Source: JACIWG01 sp049969935
GTDB taxonomy: Archaea; Thermoproteota; Nitrososphaeria; JACIWG01
Reading direction: 5' to 3'
DNA length: 29,704 nucleotides
NCBI GenBank assembly: GCA_049969935.1
Contig: JBMFNX010000021.1
Location: 1-29,704, forward strand
The notes under the pieces were generated by a model. It had not been told where the DNA came from. It worked only from the letters and a program-made list of their open reading frames with translations, and did no database searches. Positions 20,992 to 29,322 of this stretch are shown one piece after another (positions within the stretch are counted from its first letter, which is position 1; each line of letters begins with the position of its first letter). The position numbers were made by a program, and so were the translations under genes.

Positions 20992-22302
20992 TCAGCTGCT
21001 CAAAAGCTTTAACGCCTTCTCACTAAAGATTTTTAAAATACTGTCCATGTCTATGTTAGAAAATTTTCCTCTATAATAAAGTATCTTACCATTAACTATA
21101 GTATAATATACATCAGCTGGAGTGCAAGAGTAGACAATGTTAGATACAAGATTATGTTCTGGTACAAGTCTGGGGCTTCTTCCATCTAATAGTACGATGT
21201 CAGCCTTTTTCCCCACTTCTATGGAACCAACAGTTTCTTCTAGTCCAAGAGCTTTTGCACCATTCCTTGTCGCCATTAAAAGTGCTTCTCTCGCGTTTGG
21301 AAATGTTGGGTTAAGGTTAACCCCCCTCTGTAAAAGAATTGTATTCCTCATCTCATTGAAGAGGTTTAATGAGTTTGCGCTTGCTGCACCATCTGTTCCA
21401 AGGCAGACGTTAACATTAGCCTTAAGTAGTCTAGAAACTGGCATTATGCCATCAGCAAGCTTCAGATTTGATGATGGACAATGTACACAGTTCACTCTCC
21501 TATCACCTAATATTCTTATTTCATCCTCGTTTAAGTGGATGCAGTGTGCTGCAATCATCCTCTCACTCAATATGCCTATATCATTCAAATATTCTACAAC
21601 TGTTTTCCCAAACTTTTCTTTAGCAAATTTTATTTCATCAACAGTTTCTGAAACGTGCATGTGTACTGGCAACATGTACTTTTCTGAAACTTCTGCAATC
21701 TTCTGTAAAAGTTCTCTACTGCAAGTGTATACTGCATGTGGTCCTAATGCAACCTTAACGAGTCCCCCTTCTACAGAGTCTGCTAGCTCAAAATATTTTT
21801 GAAGCTCATTAAATCTTTTCCAATACGTTTCTCCATCAGGCACTAGGTCAAGGAAGGCTACTGTTGCAATAGCACGTAATGGTATAATTTTTAAGGCATC
21901 TATTAGCTCCTTGAAATAGTAGAAGTCAGCGAATGTGGTTGTTCCAGTTGACAACATTTCTAATAAGGCTGCAAGGTTTCCGTATAATAGGTCTTCTGAT
22001 GTCAGTTTTGCCTCAAGAGGCCAAATCATCTTTTCAAGCCATTCTTTTAACGGTAGATCATCGCATACTCCCCTGAAAAGGTTCATTGCAGCATGCGTGT
22101 GCGCATTTATAAGCCCAGGTATAGCTATACCGTCTTCTTCGACCAAAATTTCGTCAAAATATTGTTTAGAAAACGGTATCTTATCCCATGGACCAACATA
22201 TGTTATTCTTCCATCTTCAAATGCTATTGCAGCCCTTCTTAGAATATTAAACTCTCTATCGCATGTTATAATATACTTTACTTTAACAAGTGTTCTTCCC
22301 AT
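20992..22302 (-). CDS. SAH/MTA-type adenosine deaminase (amidohydrolase)
   Basis: This amidohydrolase (436 aa) has the full metal set of the 5-methylthioadenosine/S-adenosylhomocysteine deaminase family: NAHTHAAM (His68, His70), LGPHAVYTCS, PVHMHVSETVDEI, AAHCIHLNEDEI and LGTDGAASANSLNLF with the metal-binding Asp. The family removes the amino group of SAH, MTA, 5'-deoxyadenosine or adenosine; which one cannot be told from sequence. The C-terminal strand region (GSIEVGKKADIVLLDGRSPRLVPEHNLVSNIVYS) is complete. The gene is tail to tail with ahcY, 2 bases apart, which fits a joint role in disposing of SAM by-products. ATG 22302 starts the protein; S26e lies divergently upstream. Confidence 0.88.
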   Translation of the reverse strand: MGRTLVKVKYIITCDREFNILRRAAIAFEDGRITYVGPWDKIPFSKQYFDEILVEEDGIAIPGLINAHTHAAMNLFRGVCDDLPLKEWLEKMIWPLEAKLTSEDLLYGNLAALLEMLSTGTTTFADFYYFKELIDALKIIPLRAIATVAFLDLVPDGETYWKRFNELQKYFELADSVEGGLVKVALGPHAVYTCSRELLQKIAEVSEKYMLPVHMHVSETVDEIKFAKEKFGKTVVEYLNDIGILSERMIAAHCIHLNEDEIRILGDRRVNCVHCPSSNLKLADGIMPVSRLLKANVNVCLGTDGAASANSLNLFNEMRNTILLQRGVNLNPTFPNAREALLMATRNGAKALGLEETVGSIEVGKKADIVLLDGRSPRLVPEHNLVSNIVYSCTPADVYYTIVNGKILYYRGKFSNIDMDSILKIFSEKALKLLSS

Positions 22303-22362
22303 GATACAAATTTAAGGTAAAGCACATTATAAGCTTATTTCATTTTCAAGCTTGCTAGAAAA

Positions 22363-22376
22363 ATTTTTTTATATTA
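22363..22376 (+). promoter_or_regulatory. TATA region of the S26e gene
   Basis: ATTTTTTTATATTA is centred about 33 bases before the TTG at 22404, implying a very short leader. No SD site is evident before the TTG. Confidence 0.4.
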
Positions 22377-22403
22377 CCTAAATCGTAGTTCTAACGACCG
22401 AAT

Positions 22404-22679
22404 TTGGCTAAGAAAAGAAAGAGCAGAGGACGTGGTAAGGGTGGTAAAGGAAGGTCTGAAATGGTTCAGTGCTCAAACTGCGGTGCAATGGTTCCCAGAG
22501 ATAAGGCTAAAAAGATTACTACAAGATTAAGCTTTGTAGACCCGGCTCTAGCTAAGGAGTTGAAGGCTGCCGGAACATACATTCCATCTGAAAAGACAGT
22601 AAAATACTATTGTATTTCATGTGCAGTACACTTTGGTGTTGTCAAGGTTAGAGCTAAAGATGAGAGGAAGCTGAAGTAA
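22404..22679 (+). CDS. rps26e: 30S ribosomal protein S26e
   Basis: This small-subunit protein is shared by eukaryotes and TACK archaea. It is 91 aa with a basic Gly/Lys/Arg N-terminus (KKRKSRGRGKGGKGR) and a zinc site formed by QCSNCG (Cys23, Cys26) and YYCISCAVHFG (Cys70, Cys73), with LSFVDPALAKELKAAGTYIPSEKTV between. The start is TTG 22404, giving MAKKRK. Its stop abuts the end of the convergent CDP-alcohol phosphatidyltransferase gene with no spacer. Confidence 0.95.
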   Translation: MAKKRKSRGRGKGGKGRSEMVQCSNCGAMVPRDKAKKITTRLSFVDPALAKELKAAGTYIPSEKTVKYYCISCAVHFGVVKVRAKDERKLK

Positions 22680-23252
22680 CTATTTTAGGGCGCCCATTAC
22701 AATTATGCATCTGTGAATAAATGTGATTACTGCTAAAGCTGAGACTATAACTACTCCATAGTATGGTGCTCCAATTATACTGAATAGGGATACAATAATT
22801 ATTCTTTCAGCCCTCTCCCCCAAACCTCTACCCCTTATTTCAACATTCAGCGACTCACCTTTAGCTCTCACGTAGCTGACTAGAAGAGAAAATGTTACTG
22901 CAAGGAAGATGATGTCTGGAGGAGCCCATCCTCCAACCATAAGCCCAAAGAAGACTATTATTTCTGTAATCCTGTCGGAGGTTGAGTCTATGAAACTTCC
23001 AAGCTTTGAAGCAGTATGAGTGTAGCTTGCGACTGCACCGTCTACAACGTCCATGAACCCTGAAATTAGGTAAAATAGTCCTCCCATAAGAGTGTTCAAG
23101 TATCCTTGTTGCATGTAAAATGACATTGATGCTAGGGCAAACATTATACCAAATAGTGTCCAGAACCATGCTGGTAAACCTGTCTTAGAAAAATATTCTC
23201 CAATCCATGATGTTATGGGCTTAATAATTTCCCTGAGCCTGTTTAATACCAT
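22680..23252 (-). CDS. CDP-alcohol phosphatidyltransferase, likely archaetidylinositol phosphate synthase
   Basis: This membrane enzyme makes polar head groups of archaeal lipids from CDP-archaeol. It has about six spans and the family metal/CDP motif MDVVDGAVASYTHTASKLGSFIDSTSDR, which provides the aspartates of D-x2-DG-x2-A-(R)-x8-G-x3-D-x3-D. The residue after A, normally Arg, is Ser here. The length (about 190 aa) and the LGSFIDSTSDR segment best fit archaetidylinositol phosphate synthase, but other head groups are possible. A GTG at 23264 is in frame. A TATA-like element on the minus strand (23281-23289) places the transcript start near 23259, which favours ATG 23252. Confidence 0.78.
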   Translation of the reverse strand: MVLNRLREIIKPITSWIGEYFSKTGLPAWFWTLFGIMFALASMSFYMQQGYLNTLMGGLFYLISGFMDVVDGAVASYTHTASKLGSFIDSTSDRITEIIVFFGLMVGGWAPPDIIFLAVTFSLLVSYVRAKGESLNVEIRGRGLGERAERIIIVSLFSIIGAPYYGVVIVSALAVITFIHRCIIVMGALK

Positions 23253-23264
23253 ATTAATCCGCAC

Positions 23265-23300
23265 AACTTATATTTTGAGATTTAATAACAGTTTAGGTTG
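23265..23300. promoter_or_regulatory. Divergent promoter region (lipid gene / zinc protein-thrS)
   Basis: ACTTATATTT (23267-23276) can serve the plus-strand unit and the complement of TTTAATAAC (23281-23289) the minus-strand gene. The two TATA-like elements are within 20 bases of each other and may compete. Confidence 0.35.
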
Positions 23301-23310
23301 GAGAGCTGTG

Positions 23311-23520
23311 ATGGGTAAAGTCGATAAGGGTGTAAAATGTATGGCCAAAGGATGCAATAATATTGCAGAAAGGTCTCTGAGCGTGGAACAGGTTTCTAAA
23401 AGTAGTATAAAGTTTGATGGTGAACCGAGAAGGGTCTACCTTTGCCACGAACATTATAGGCAATGGAAGAAGGAGACAAAGAAGGTGAGAGAACTTGACC
23501 ATATCATATTTTCAAGGTGA
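23311..23520 (+). CDS. Small zinc-finger-like protein coupled to ThrRS
   Basis: This 69-aa basic protein has one putative metal site, KCMAKGCNN (Cys10, Cys15) and YLCHEHYRQW (Cys45, His48), separated by a loop with SVEQVSKSSIKFDGEPR. It ends in a charged helix. An upstream in-frame extension would run back into the divergent lipid gene and is discarded; ATG 23311 is chosen. The stop is 6 bases before the TTG of thrS, and its last codons contain the SD site of thrS, so the two are translated together. No named family is recognised; the fold resembles treble-clef type nucleic-acid-binding zinc fingers (inference). Confidence 0.75.
   Translation: MGKVDKGVKCMAKGCNNIAERSLSVEQVSKSSIKFDGEPRRVYLCHEHYRQWKKETKKVRELDHIIFSR
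23514..23519 (+). promoter_or_regulatory. Shine-Dalgarno site of thrS inside the zinc-protein stop
   Basis: AGGTGA overlaps the TGA stop of the upstream gene and stands about 7 bases before TTG 23527, fixing that start. Confidence 0.6.
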
Positions 23521-23526
23521 TTTTAG

Positions 23527-25386
23527 TTGAAGATTCTACAACTTCATACTGACACTATAGAGTTCAGGCTTATAAAAAAGGAAATTGACGCTGCTGAAGA
23601 ATGTGAGGGAAGAGAGTTCAAGTATAACGATATTCTAGTACTCTTCACTTCAGTGGAGGAAGGTGATGATGAAGGTGTTGTATTAAAGGCTATAGGGGAA
23701 GTTAAAGCATCCCTTAACCAGCTTGGCGCAAACAGGATACTAATCTACCCCTTTGCTCACTTGAGCTCAAATCTTGCAAACCCATTTGAAGCATACAAGA
23801 TTCTAAAGTTTATGGAGGAATCGGCTAAAGCATCTGGCATAGAAACTTATAGGGCTCCGTTTGGATGGAATAAACAGTTTTCTATATCAATAAAAGGCCA
23901 TGCTCTGGCAGAACAGTTCAAATCTATTTCTAGGGAAGGTCTTGGGGAAGAGAAGGTTCCACAGGCTCTGAAGGCTGAGGAAAAGATCAAATCATACTGG
24001 TATATTCTTGATGTTGAAGGCCAACTTGTACCAGTCGAAAGTTTCAACTTCCAAGGGTACGAGAATCTTGAAAAGTTTGCACGCTATGAGATGGCGAAGG
24101 TTAGGGCTGTGAAAGGCACTCCACCTCATGTTACTCTCATGCAAAGGCTTGAGATTGCAGACTACGAGCCTGCAAGTGACCAGGGTAACCTTAGATGGTA
24201 TCCTAAGGGTAGGCTGATTAAATCGCTTATAGAAGAATTTGTAACATCAAAGGTTATCGAATATGGTGCGATGGAGGTTGAAACACCAATAATGTACGAT
24301 TATCAGCATCCAAGCTTATACGAGTACCTTAACCGTTTTCCAGCGAGACAGTATACTCTAAACTCTGACGATAAAGAGTTCTTTCTAAGATTTAGTGCAT
24401 GCTTTGGACAGTTTCTTATGGCCCATGATGCCATAATATCTTACAAGAATCTTCCAATAAGATTGTATGAGCTAACAAGATATAGTTTCAGAAGAGAGAA
24501 AAGTGGTGAACTTACTGGCTTAAGAAGGTTGAGGGCTTTCACTATGCCAGACTGTCATGCCCTATGCGCTAACCTTGATCAGGCTAAAGAAGAATTTGTA
24601 AAACGATTTAAACTGAGTATGGAAGTATTAGAAAATTTAGGCCTTGACAAGAGCGATTACGAGCTTGCGATAAGATTCACTAGAGACTTTTACGAAAACA
24701 ATAAGGATTTTATAATGTCTCTTATAAAAATGTATGGTAAACCTGCCCTTGTTGAACTTTGGGAGGAAAGATTCTTTTACTTTGTCCTGAAATGGGAATT
24801 CAATTTTATAGACAGCCTTGATAAGGCCTCCGCTCTCTCAACTGACCAAATAGATATTGAAAACGCTAAACGATATGATATAACCTATGTGGATGAAAAT
24901 GGTGAAAAAAGGTATCCTCTAATCTTACACAATTCACCTAGTGGTGCAATAGAAAGAGACATATACGCTATTCTCGAGAAAGCCTATATGCAGCAGTGTA
25001 GAGGTCTTACACCAACACTACCACTATGGCTTTCACCCACACAAGTTAGAATTATACCTGTTTCAGAAAACTTTTACCAGTATTCTCAAAGCTTATGTGA
25101 ACAACTAGAAGTTCATAAAATTAGGGTTGACGTAGACGACCGCCCCCTTTCCCTAAACAGGAAGGTAATGGATGCAGAGAGAGAATGGATTCCATACATT
25201 CTGGTTATAGGAGAAAAAGAAGTTAAATCGAATACATTTACAGTAAGAGTTAGAGGTGAAAGGGAGTTTAAAAAGATGAATATAGAAGATCTTCTAGTTG
25301 AAATAAAGTCGAGGATATTAGATAAGCCGTTTAAGCCTCTTCCACTGCCAAAACTCCTTTCTAGGCGTCCAAAGTTTTACGGCTAA
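23527..25386 (+). CDS. thrS: Threonyl-tRNA synthetase (archaeal type)
   Basis: ThrRS charges tRNA-Thr. The 619-aa protein begins with the archaeal D-aminoacyl-tRNA-deacylase-like editing domain (residues 1-140: MKILQLHTDTIEF, ILIYPFAHLSSNLA, APFGWNKQFSISIKGH). The class II core has APGD-like motif 1 context near DQGNLRWYPKG and motif 2 around YELTRYSFRREKSGELTGLRRLRAF. The catalytic zinc ligands are Cys292 (SACFGQFL), His344 (PDCHAL) and His468 (LHNSPSG). The anticodon domain starts near LSPTQVRIIPVS. TTG 23527 is set by the SD site. It is cotranscribed with the small zinc protein and overlaps the end of the convergent agmatinase gene by 4 bases. Confidence 0.97.
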   Translation: MKILQLHTDTIEFRLIKKEIDAAEECEGREFKYNDILVLFTSVEEGDDEGVVLKAIGEVKASLNQLGANRILIYPFAHLSSNLANPFEAYKILKFMEESAKASGIETYRAPFGWNKQFSISIKGHALAEQFKSISREGLGEEKVPQALKAEEKIKSYWYILDVEGQLVPVESFNFQGYENLEKFARYEMAKVRAVKGTPPHVTLMQRLEIADYEPASDQGNLRWYPKGRLIKSLIEEFVTSKVIEYGAMEVETPIMYDYQHPSLYEYLNRFPARQYTLNSDDKEFFLRFSACFGQFLMAHDAIISYKNLPIRLYELTRYSFRREKSGELTGLRRLRAFTMPDCHALCANLDQAKEEFVKRFKLSMEVLENLGLDKSDYELAIRFTRDFYENNKDFIMSLIKMYGKPALVELWEERFFYFVLKWEFNFIDSLDKASALSTDQIDIENAKRYDITYVDENGEKRYPLILHNSPSGAIERDIYAILEKAYMQQCRGLTPTLPLWLSPTQVRIIPVSENFYQYSQSLCEQLEVHKIRVDVDDRPLSLNRKVMDAEREWIPYILVIGEKEVKSNTFTVRVRGEREFKKMNIEDLLVEIKSRILDKPFKPLPLPKLLSRRPKFYG

Positions 25387-26261
25387 ATTCCTTCACTCTT
25401 CATTTTAACATGGTAGGCGAATATTTCAAGCATAAGTTTAGCTGCTAGAATACTTGTATTACCATTATCGTATGGGGGACACACTTCTACTATATCGAAT
25501 CCAACAACTCTAACATTCGGTAAGTTTGTTAAGAGTTCAAAGAAATTTTTTGGTGAAAGGCCGTTCGGTTCAGGGTTTCCTACACCCGGCGCATATGCTG
25601 GGTCAAAAAAGTCTACATCAATAGAAAGATATACTTTCTCATAATTTTTAAAAAACTGGTTATCTAGGATGGTCTTAACATCAAATTCGTGTGCTTCAAT
25701 AACATTCAATTTCTCTTCCTCTACAAACTTCCATTCTTCTGCACATGCTGCTCTAGCTCCTAAATGTAGGAACCTGTCCTTTTCCATTTTCTCAAGCAGT
25801 CTTCTAAAGAATGTTGCATGCGAAAATTTTGAACCATTCATTTCGTTTCTTAGGTCAAGGTGTGCATCAAATATCATTATTCCAACATCTTTTGGAAGCA
25901 CTTCTATAGACCCGTATGAGATTGTATGTTCTCCACCTAGCATGCAAAATGTTTTTTCTTCATTTAAAAGTTCTTGGGAAACTTTGGAAATCTGTTCCAT
26001 ACAATCTTTAACATTGTATGATATTATCATGTCACCAAGGTCTTCGATAAACTCTTTCTCTAGGTCGATGTTGAATAGTCTAGAATATATTTCAATGTTA
26101 TTGAATGCTTCTCTTATTGTGTTTGGAGCAAATTTTGAACCAGGCCTATATGTGCTTGTAATGTCAAATGGTACTCCAAAAACTCTTACAGATGGTTCTC
26201 CTTTTTCCACCAGCTTCAGTATCTTTCCAGTATCTTGGAGGTAAAGTTTTCTATAACTCAT
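25383..26261 (-). CDS. speB: Agmatinase / arginase-family ureohydrolase
   Basis: This hydrolase removes urea from agmatine to give putrescine for polyamine synthesis. The 292-aa protein has all manganese ligands of the family: GGEHTIS (His112), FDAHLD (Asp132, His134, Asp136) and SIDVDFFDP (Asp215, Asp217). The specificity loop PGVGNPEPNGLS matches agmatinases (arginases have T-G-T-x-x-x-G-G-L). The usual SHGT after the metal loop reads SHAT here. Specificity for agmatine over related guanidino compounds is inferred. The gene is tail to tail with thrS and lies 38 bases downstream of polB on the same strand. Confidence 0.9.
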   Translation of the reverse strand: MSYRKLYLQDTGKILKLVEKGEPSVRVFGVPFDITSTYRPGSKFAPNTIREAFNNIEIYSRLFNIDLEKEFIEDLGDMIISYNVKDCMEQISKVSQELLNEEKTFCMLGGEHTISYGSIEVLPKDVGIMIFDAHLDLRNEMNGSKFSHATFFRRLLEKMEKDRFLHLGARAACAEEWKFVEEEKLNVIEAHEFDVKTILDNQFFKNYEKVYLSIDVDFFDPAYAPGVGNPEPNGLSPKNFFELLTNLPNVRVVGFDIVEVCPPYDNGNTSILAAKLMLEIFAYHVKMKSEGI

Positions 26262-26299
26262 GATTTAAGTCTTCTGTTTCAGGATATTTAAAATTTGGT

Positions 26300-28834
26300 T
26301 TATGGCCAAAAAAAGTCTTCCAGCCTTGTTGAAGTTATTATCTCATCGAACTCGTATCCTAGTGCGTCCAGCAGCTGCTCGAACGTGCTTCTCATATACT
26401 CTATGTACTTGTTGACGTCTATGTCTTCTGGTCTAGCAAGTGCTGTCGGTTTAACACCGTCTGGTGACACAGTTTTCACAAAGGAGATTATGTCTCCCCT
26501 TTTAACCTTTTTACCGCTTCTCTCAAGCTGTCTCGCTGCCTTCACATGCTGTGGTGTTGTATCCACATACTCGTCTAATTCCTTGCTTACCATAACATTG
26601 AATGCAAGATCTTCTAATGGAATCTTCTTCTTTCTCAAGTCATCGATTATACTCTTCAAATATTTTTTGACATCTTCTCTTGCAACCTCAAACTCGGATG
26701 GTGAAGTGACTTTGCTCAACCTTTCTACAACATTATAGAATGCATTTTTTATTAGGTTCGGTGTATTACTCTTTTTGCCAGTGAAGCCCTTTAATATAAA
26801 ACTTCCATCTGGAAGCACGCCTAAATAGTTCTTCTTCCTCTTACTGAATGCAACATACCTGTAGACTTTGTCCAAGTCAAGTTCTATGCCTAAATTGTTT
26901 TCAGCCCACTCCGTCATCTGCTCTACATCCTTTTTTGATATTCCTGCAATAAATAGTGAATCTGTGTCCCCGTATACTACCCTAAAGTTCCTTCTCTTAC
27001 ATTCCTCGATTGTCTTCATGATAAGATATCTTCCTATTGCTGCTGTTGATTCTGCAACCGGTGGACAATATAATGGGAACGCTTCTGTACCGAAGACGCC
27101 GTAGCTGGCGTTCAAGATCACCTTCAGGACCTGTGAGATTGTGTTAAATAGTATTCCCTTGTCCGAGTTTGGAGGATATCTTTTAGAAAGCGGCTTATAC
27201 AGTTTAACTCTAAGGTCTCTTAGCGAGCCAATCAATAGTGAAGTTATTCCATACCTTTTTTTACAAACCCAGTGTGGCGTGTCAGGGATAACATTTTGTT
27301 TGCATTCATCATGAGGGCACAATATCGTCTCATATGAGAGGTTGTATACTTTTATTATGCTAGGGTACAGGCTTGCAAAGTCTAATACTGCAACATTAAA
27401 GTGTACTCCAGCCTCAGGCTCTAGAACGTAGGCTCCACGATACTTTTTACCCTTAGTGATTGCTGTAGAAGATATTGTTCCCCTTAAAGATACTTCTTCA
27501 CTGGATGGGATTAGAGCATTTATTCTCCTGTGCTCAAAATACATTAGGCTTCGTATCCAGTTTGAAACGCCTAGCCTCCCCAGGTCCTCAAAAGGCATTT
27601 TAGCAACTCTAGCAATCATTATGAGGAGACGCATTACAAGGTCATCGTTGTAGCTTGTCAACTTAAACGTAATACGTGCGTCATTGAAACAGTAGTTTGC
27701 AAGCTCATATAATGGTAGACTGCTTATGGATCCCTCAAACTCAATCTTGCACTCGTTTATTAGCGCTTCACAGACTGCGTCAAGAGTGTTTTCAACATAC
27801 TTTGACTCAAAAACATATACTTTCAATGCATGGTTTGAAAAGAATTTGTATAGGTCAATGTGAACTCCATGCTTTATCCAAGCCTGGTCTCTTCCCAAGT
27901 TTATTGGTATAGCGTCTTCTGGGAAACCCAAATTTTTTGCCCTATGATATAGATAGTTTAAGTCGAATTCATCACCATTATATGTTATTATAAAAGGATA
28001 CTCTAGCATATTCAAGAATACTGCCTCAAGCAACGATTTTTCATCATCGAAGAAGAGTATTTCTGCATCATCAACCTTCTTCTCTCCAAGTGGCACACTT
28101 TCTCTCTTGAGAAGAAACACTTTTTTTACATTATCACTTCCATACATTGATACTGCAATAACTTGATGCTCTGCCTCAGAAGGAGAAGGTATATGTGTTT
28201 CATCAGGTGAGGCTACCTCTATGTCAAGTGAAGCTCTCTTTATTTTTGGCAGTGGCTGGGTTAAGATGTCACACCATCTTTTAACGTAAGGTATAAATTC
28301 TGTTTTAGAAGTCTTCTCCAAATTCTCTCTCTCACGCTGGAGTATTGGATCCACTTCAAGGCTTATTGGAAAAATTTTGTCATCATTGATTTTATAAAAG
28401 GTTCCTGGTGTTAGCTGGAAATCGTAAAGGTAGTTTTCATAATATTTTATGTCAGACTCGTATGTTGGTATAATGTTTCTTATACTCTGTTCACCCTTTC
28501 CACCGCCTATTGAAAGTGGATTTGTTACAACAATCTTTTTTACACGAATCTTCTCCATTGTAAACATGTCCATTTTCTCAACATCCTCGATTTTAAGAAC
28601 ATCTTGTCTCACTTTAATTCTCTCCAATCTTAAATCATCGACTTTTGTGAAACAGTATGGTTTGTGGCCTGTGTTATCTTTCCAAATAAAGTTTCTCTCA
28701 AACTTTGGCGAATAGAAGACAAGGTACGCTTTTTTCTCATCTCCATCGTATCCTGCTGAAACAAGTAATCCCTCATCTAATGATGGCGTGTGTGCTGTTA
28801 GGTCAGCGATTTTCTGTTTTAGCTGCTCAAACAT
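26300..28834 (-). CDS. polB: DNA polymerase, family B
   Basis: This is a replicative-type polymerase with proofreading (844 aa). The exonuclease motifs are complete: LDIEVASP (Asp204, Glu206), TYNGDEFD (Asn286, Asp291) and YCFNDA (Tyr381, Asp385). The polymerase motifs are also complete: DFASLYPSII (Asp485), KVILNASYG (Lys571, Asn575) and YGDTDS (Asp623, Asp625), followed by KKNYLGVLPDG. Four cysteine/histidine-rich positions in the palm/finger region (CPHDEC, HWVC; Cys506, 511, 524) could form a disulfide or bind metal. There is no intein at the usual sites. The start ATG 28834 is preceded by GGAAGG. The C-terminus FEQLLDALGYEFDEI plus DFF is typical of archaeal enzymes. It is divergent from the small membrane protein gene. 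Confidence 0.96.
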   Translation of the reverse strand: MFEQLKQKIADLTAHTPSLDEGLLVSAGYDGDEKKAYLVFYSPKFERNFIWKDNTGHKPYCFTKVDDLRLERIKVRQDVLKIEDVEKMDMFTMEKIRVKKIVVTNPLSIGGGKGEQSIRNIIPTYESDIKYYENYLYDFQLTPGTFYKINDDKIFPISLEVDPILQRERENLEKTSKTEFIPYVKRWCDILTQPLPKIKRASLDIEVASPDETHIPSPSEAEHQVIAVSMYGSDNVKKVFLLKRESVPLGEKKVDDAEILFFDDEKSLLEAVFLNMLEYPFIITYNGDEFDLNYLYHRAKNLGFPEDAIPINLGRDQAWIKHGVHIDLYKFFSNHALKVYVFESKYVENTLDAVCEALINECKIEFEGSISSLPLYELANYCFNDARITFKLTSYNDDLVMRLLIMIARVAKMPFEDLGRLGVSNWIRSLMYFEHRRINALIPSSEEVSLRGTISSTAITKGKKYRGAYVLEPEAGVHFNVAVLDFASLYPSIIKVYNLSYETILCPHDECKQNVIPDTPHWVCKKRYGITSLLIGSLRDLRVKLYKPLSKRYPPNSDKGILFNTISQVLKVILNASYGVFGTEAFPLYCPPVAESTAAIGRYLIMKTIEECKRRNFRVVYGDTDSLFIAGISKKDVEQMTEWAENNLGIELDLDKVYRYVAFSKRKKNYLGVLPDGSFILKGFTGKKSNTPNLIKNAFYNVVERLSKVTSPSEFEVAREDVKKYLKSIIDDLRKKKIPLEDLAFNVMVSKELDEYVDTTPQHVKAARQLERSGKKVKRGDIISFVKTVSPDGVKPTALARPEDIDVNKYIEYMRSTFEQLLDALGYEFDEIITSTRLEDFFWP

Positions 28835-28889
28835 AATCTTCCTTCCTATATGGCATAGGCTATAGTTTTTGATAAATGTTTTTGAAAAC

Positions 28890-28897
28890 CTTTAAAT
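28890..28897 (+). promoter_or_regulatory. TATA box of the small membrane protein gene
   Basis: CTTTAAAT is centred about 28 bases before ATG 28922 but only about 13 before ATG 28907, so transcription would begin past the first ATG. Confidence 0.45.
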
Positions 28898-28921
28898 CCA
28901 ATTATTATGAAATCTTTGAAG

Positions 28922-29260
28922 ATGGACTTAAAAAGTGTTATCCTTAAACCATACAATTTAATTGTTCTCTTTACTGGAATATTTTTTATACTGCTTCCAG
29001 TTTTAAACATTTCATCTCAGGCTGTAATATTTGTTGGTATAGTTAATCTTATAGCCTTATTAATAAATTTAAAATTTAGAAGGTTCGAACTTTTTGCAAA
29101 AATCTTTGTCCCAATATTTAACATAATCTTCTTCACATCACAAATATATAGTATTATACAATTCTATAATATTGGATTAAACTTAAATGTTATCGTTACA
29201 GTATTTTCCAGCATCCTTTTCCTAATACTTAATTTTATAATTCTCCTTCATGGAAGCTGA
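28922..29260 (+). CDS. Small four-span membrane protein of unknown function
   Basis: The frame encodes 112 aa from ATG 28922 (117 from ATG 28907). Hydrophobic spans lie at about residues 12-30, 33-50, 60-78 and 88-108; the sequence is rich in Ile, Leu, Phe and Asn with few charges. No family, motif or cysteine pair is recognised. TATA spacing favours ATG 28922. It is divergent from polB and followed immediately by transposase remnants, so it may be a remnant or an orphan gene. Ile/Asn-rich composition is partly a consequence of the high AT content. Confidence 0.5.
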   Translation: MDLKSVILKPYNLIVLFTGIFFILLPVLNISSQAVIFVGIVNLIALLINLKFRRFELFAKIFVPIFNIIFFTSQIYSIIQFYNIGLNLNVIVTVFSSILFLILNFIILLHGS

Positions 29261-29322
29261 TGTTGTCACGATAATTTTTTACCTGTTGGTCTAATTTTTT
29301 TTGTTTATGGTTTTGTTGGATT

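Noticed and set aside
21137..21802. 221-aa plus-strand frame across the deaminase gene
   Set aside because: It is antisense to a complete amidohydrolase with all metal motifs; Ser/Phe-rich shadow translation.
23215..23310. N-terminal extension of the small zinc protein
   Set aside because: It would overlap the start of the divergent lipid-synthesis gene and its promoter; ATG 23311 leads directly to the conserved-looking part.
25669..26244. 191-aa plus-strand frame across the agmatinase gene
   Set aside because: It is antisense to a gene with every manganese ligand; no recognisable protein features.
26300..28834. Possible intein in DNA polymerase B
   Set aside because: Motifs A, B and C follow each other at normal distances, and no Cys/Ser-start or HN-end splicing blocks are present.
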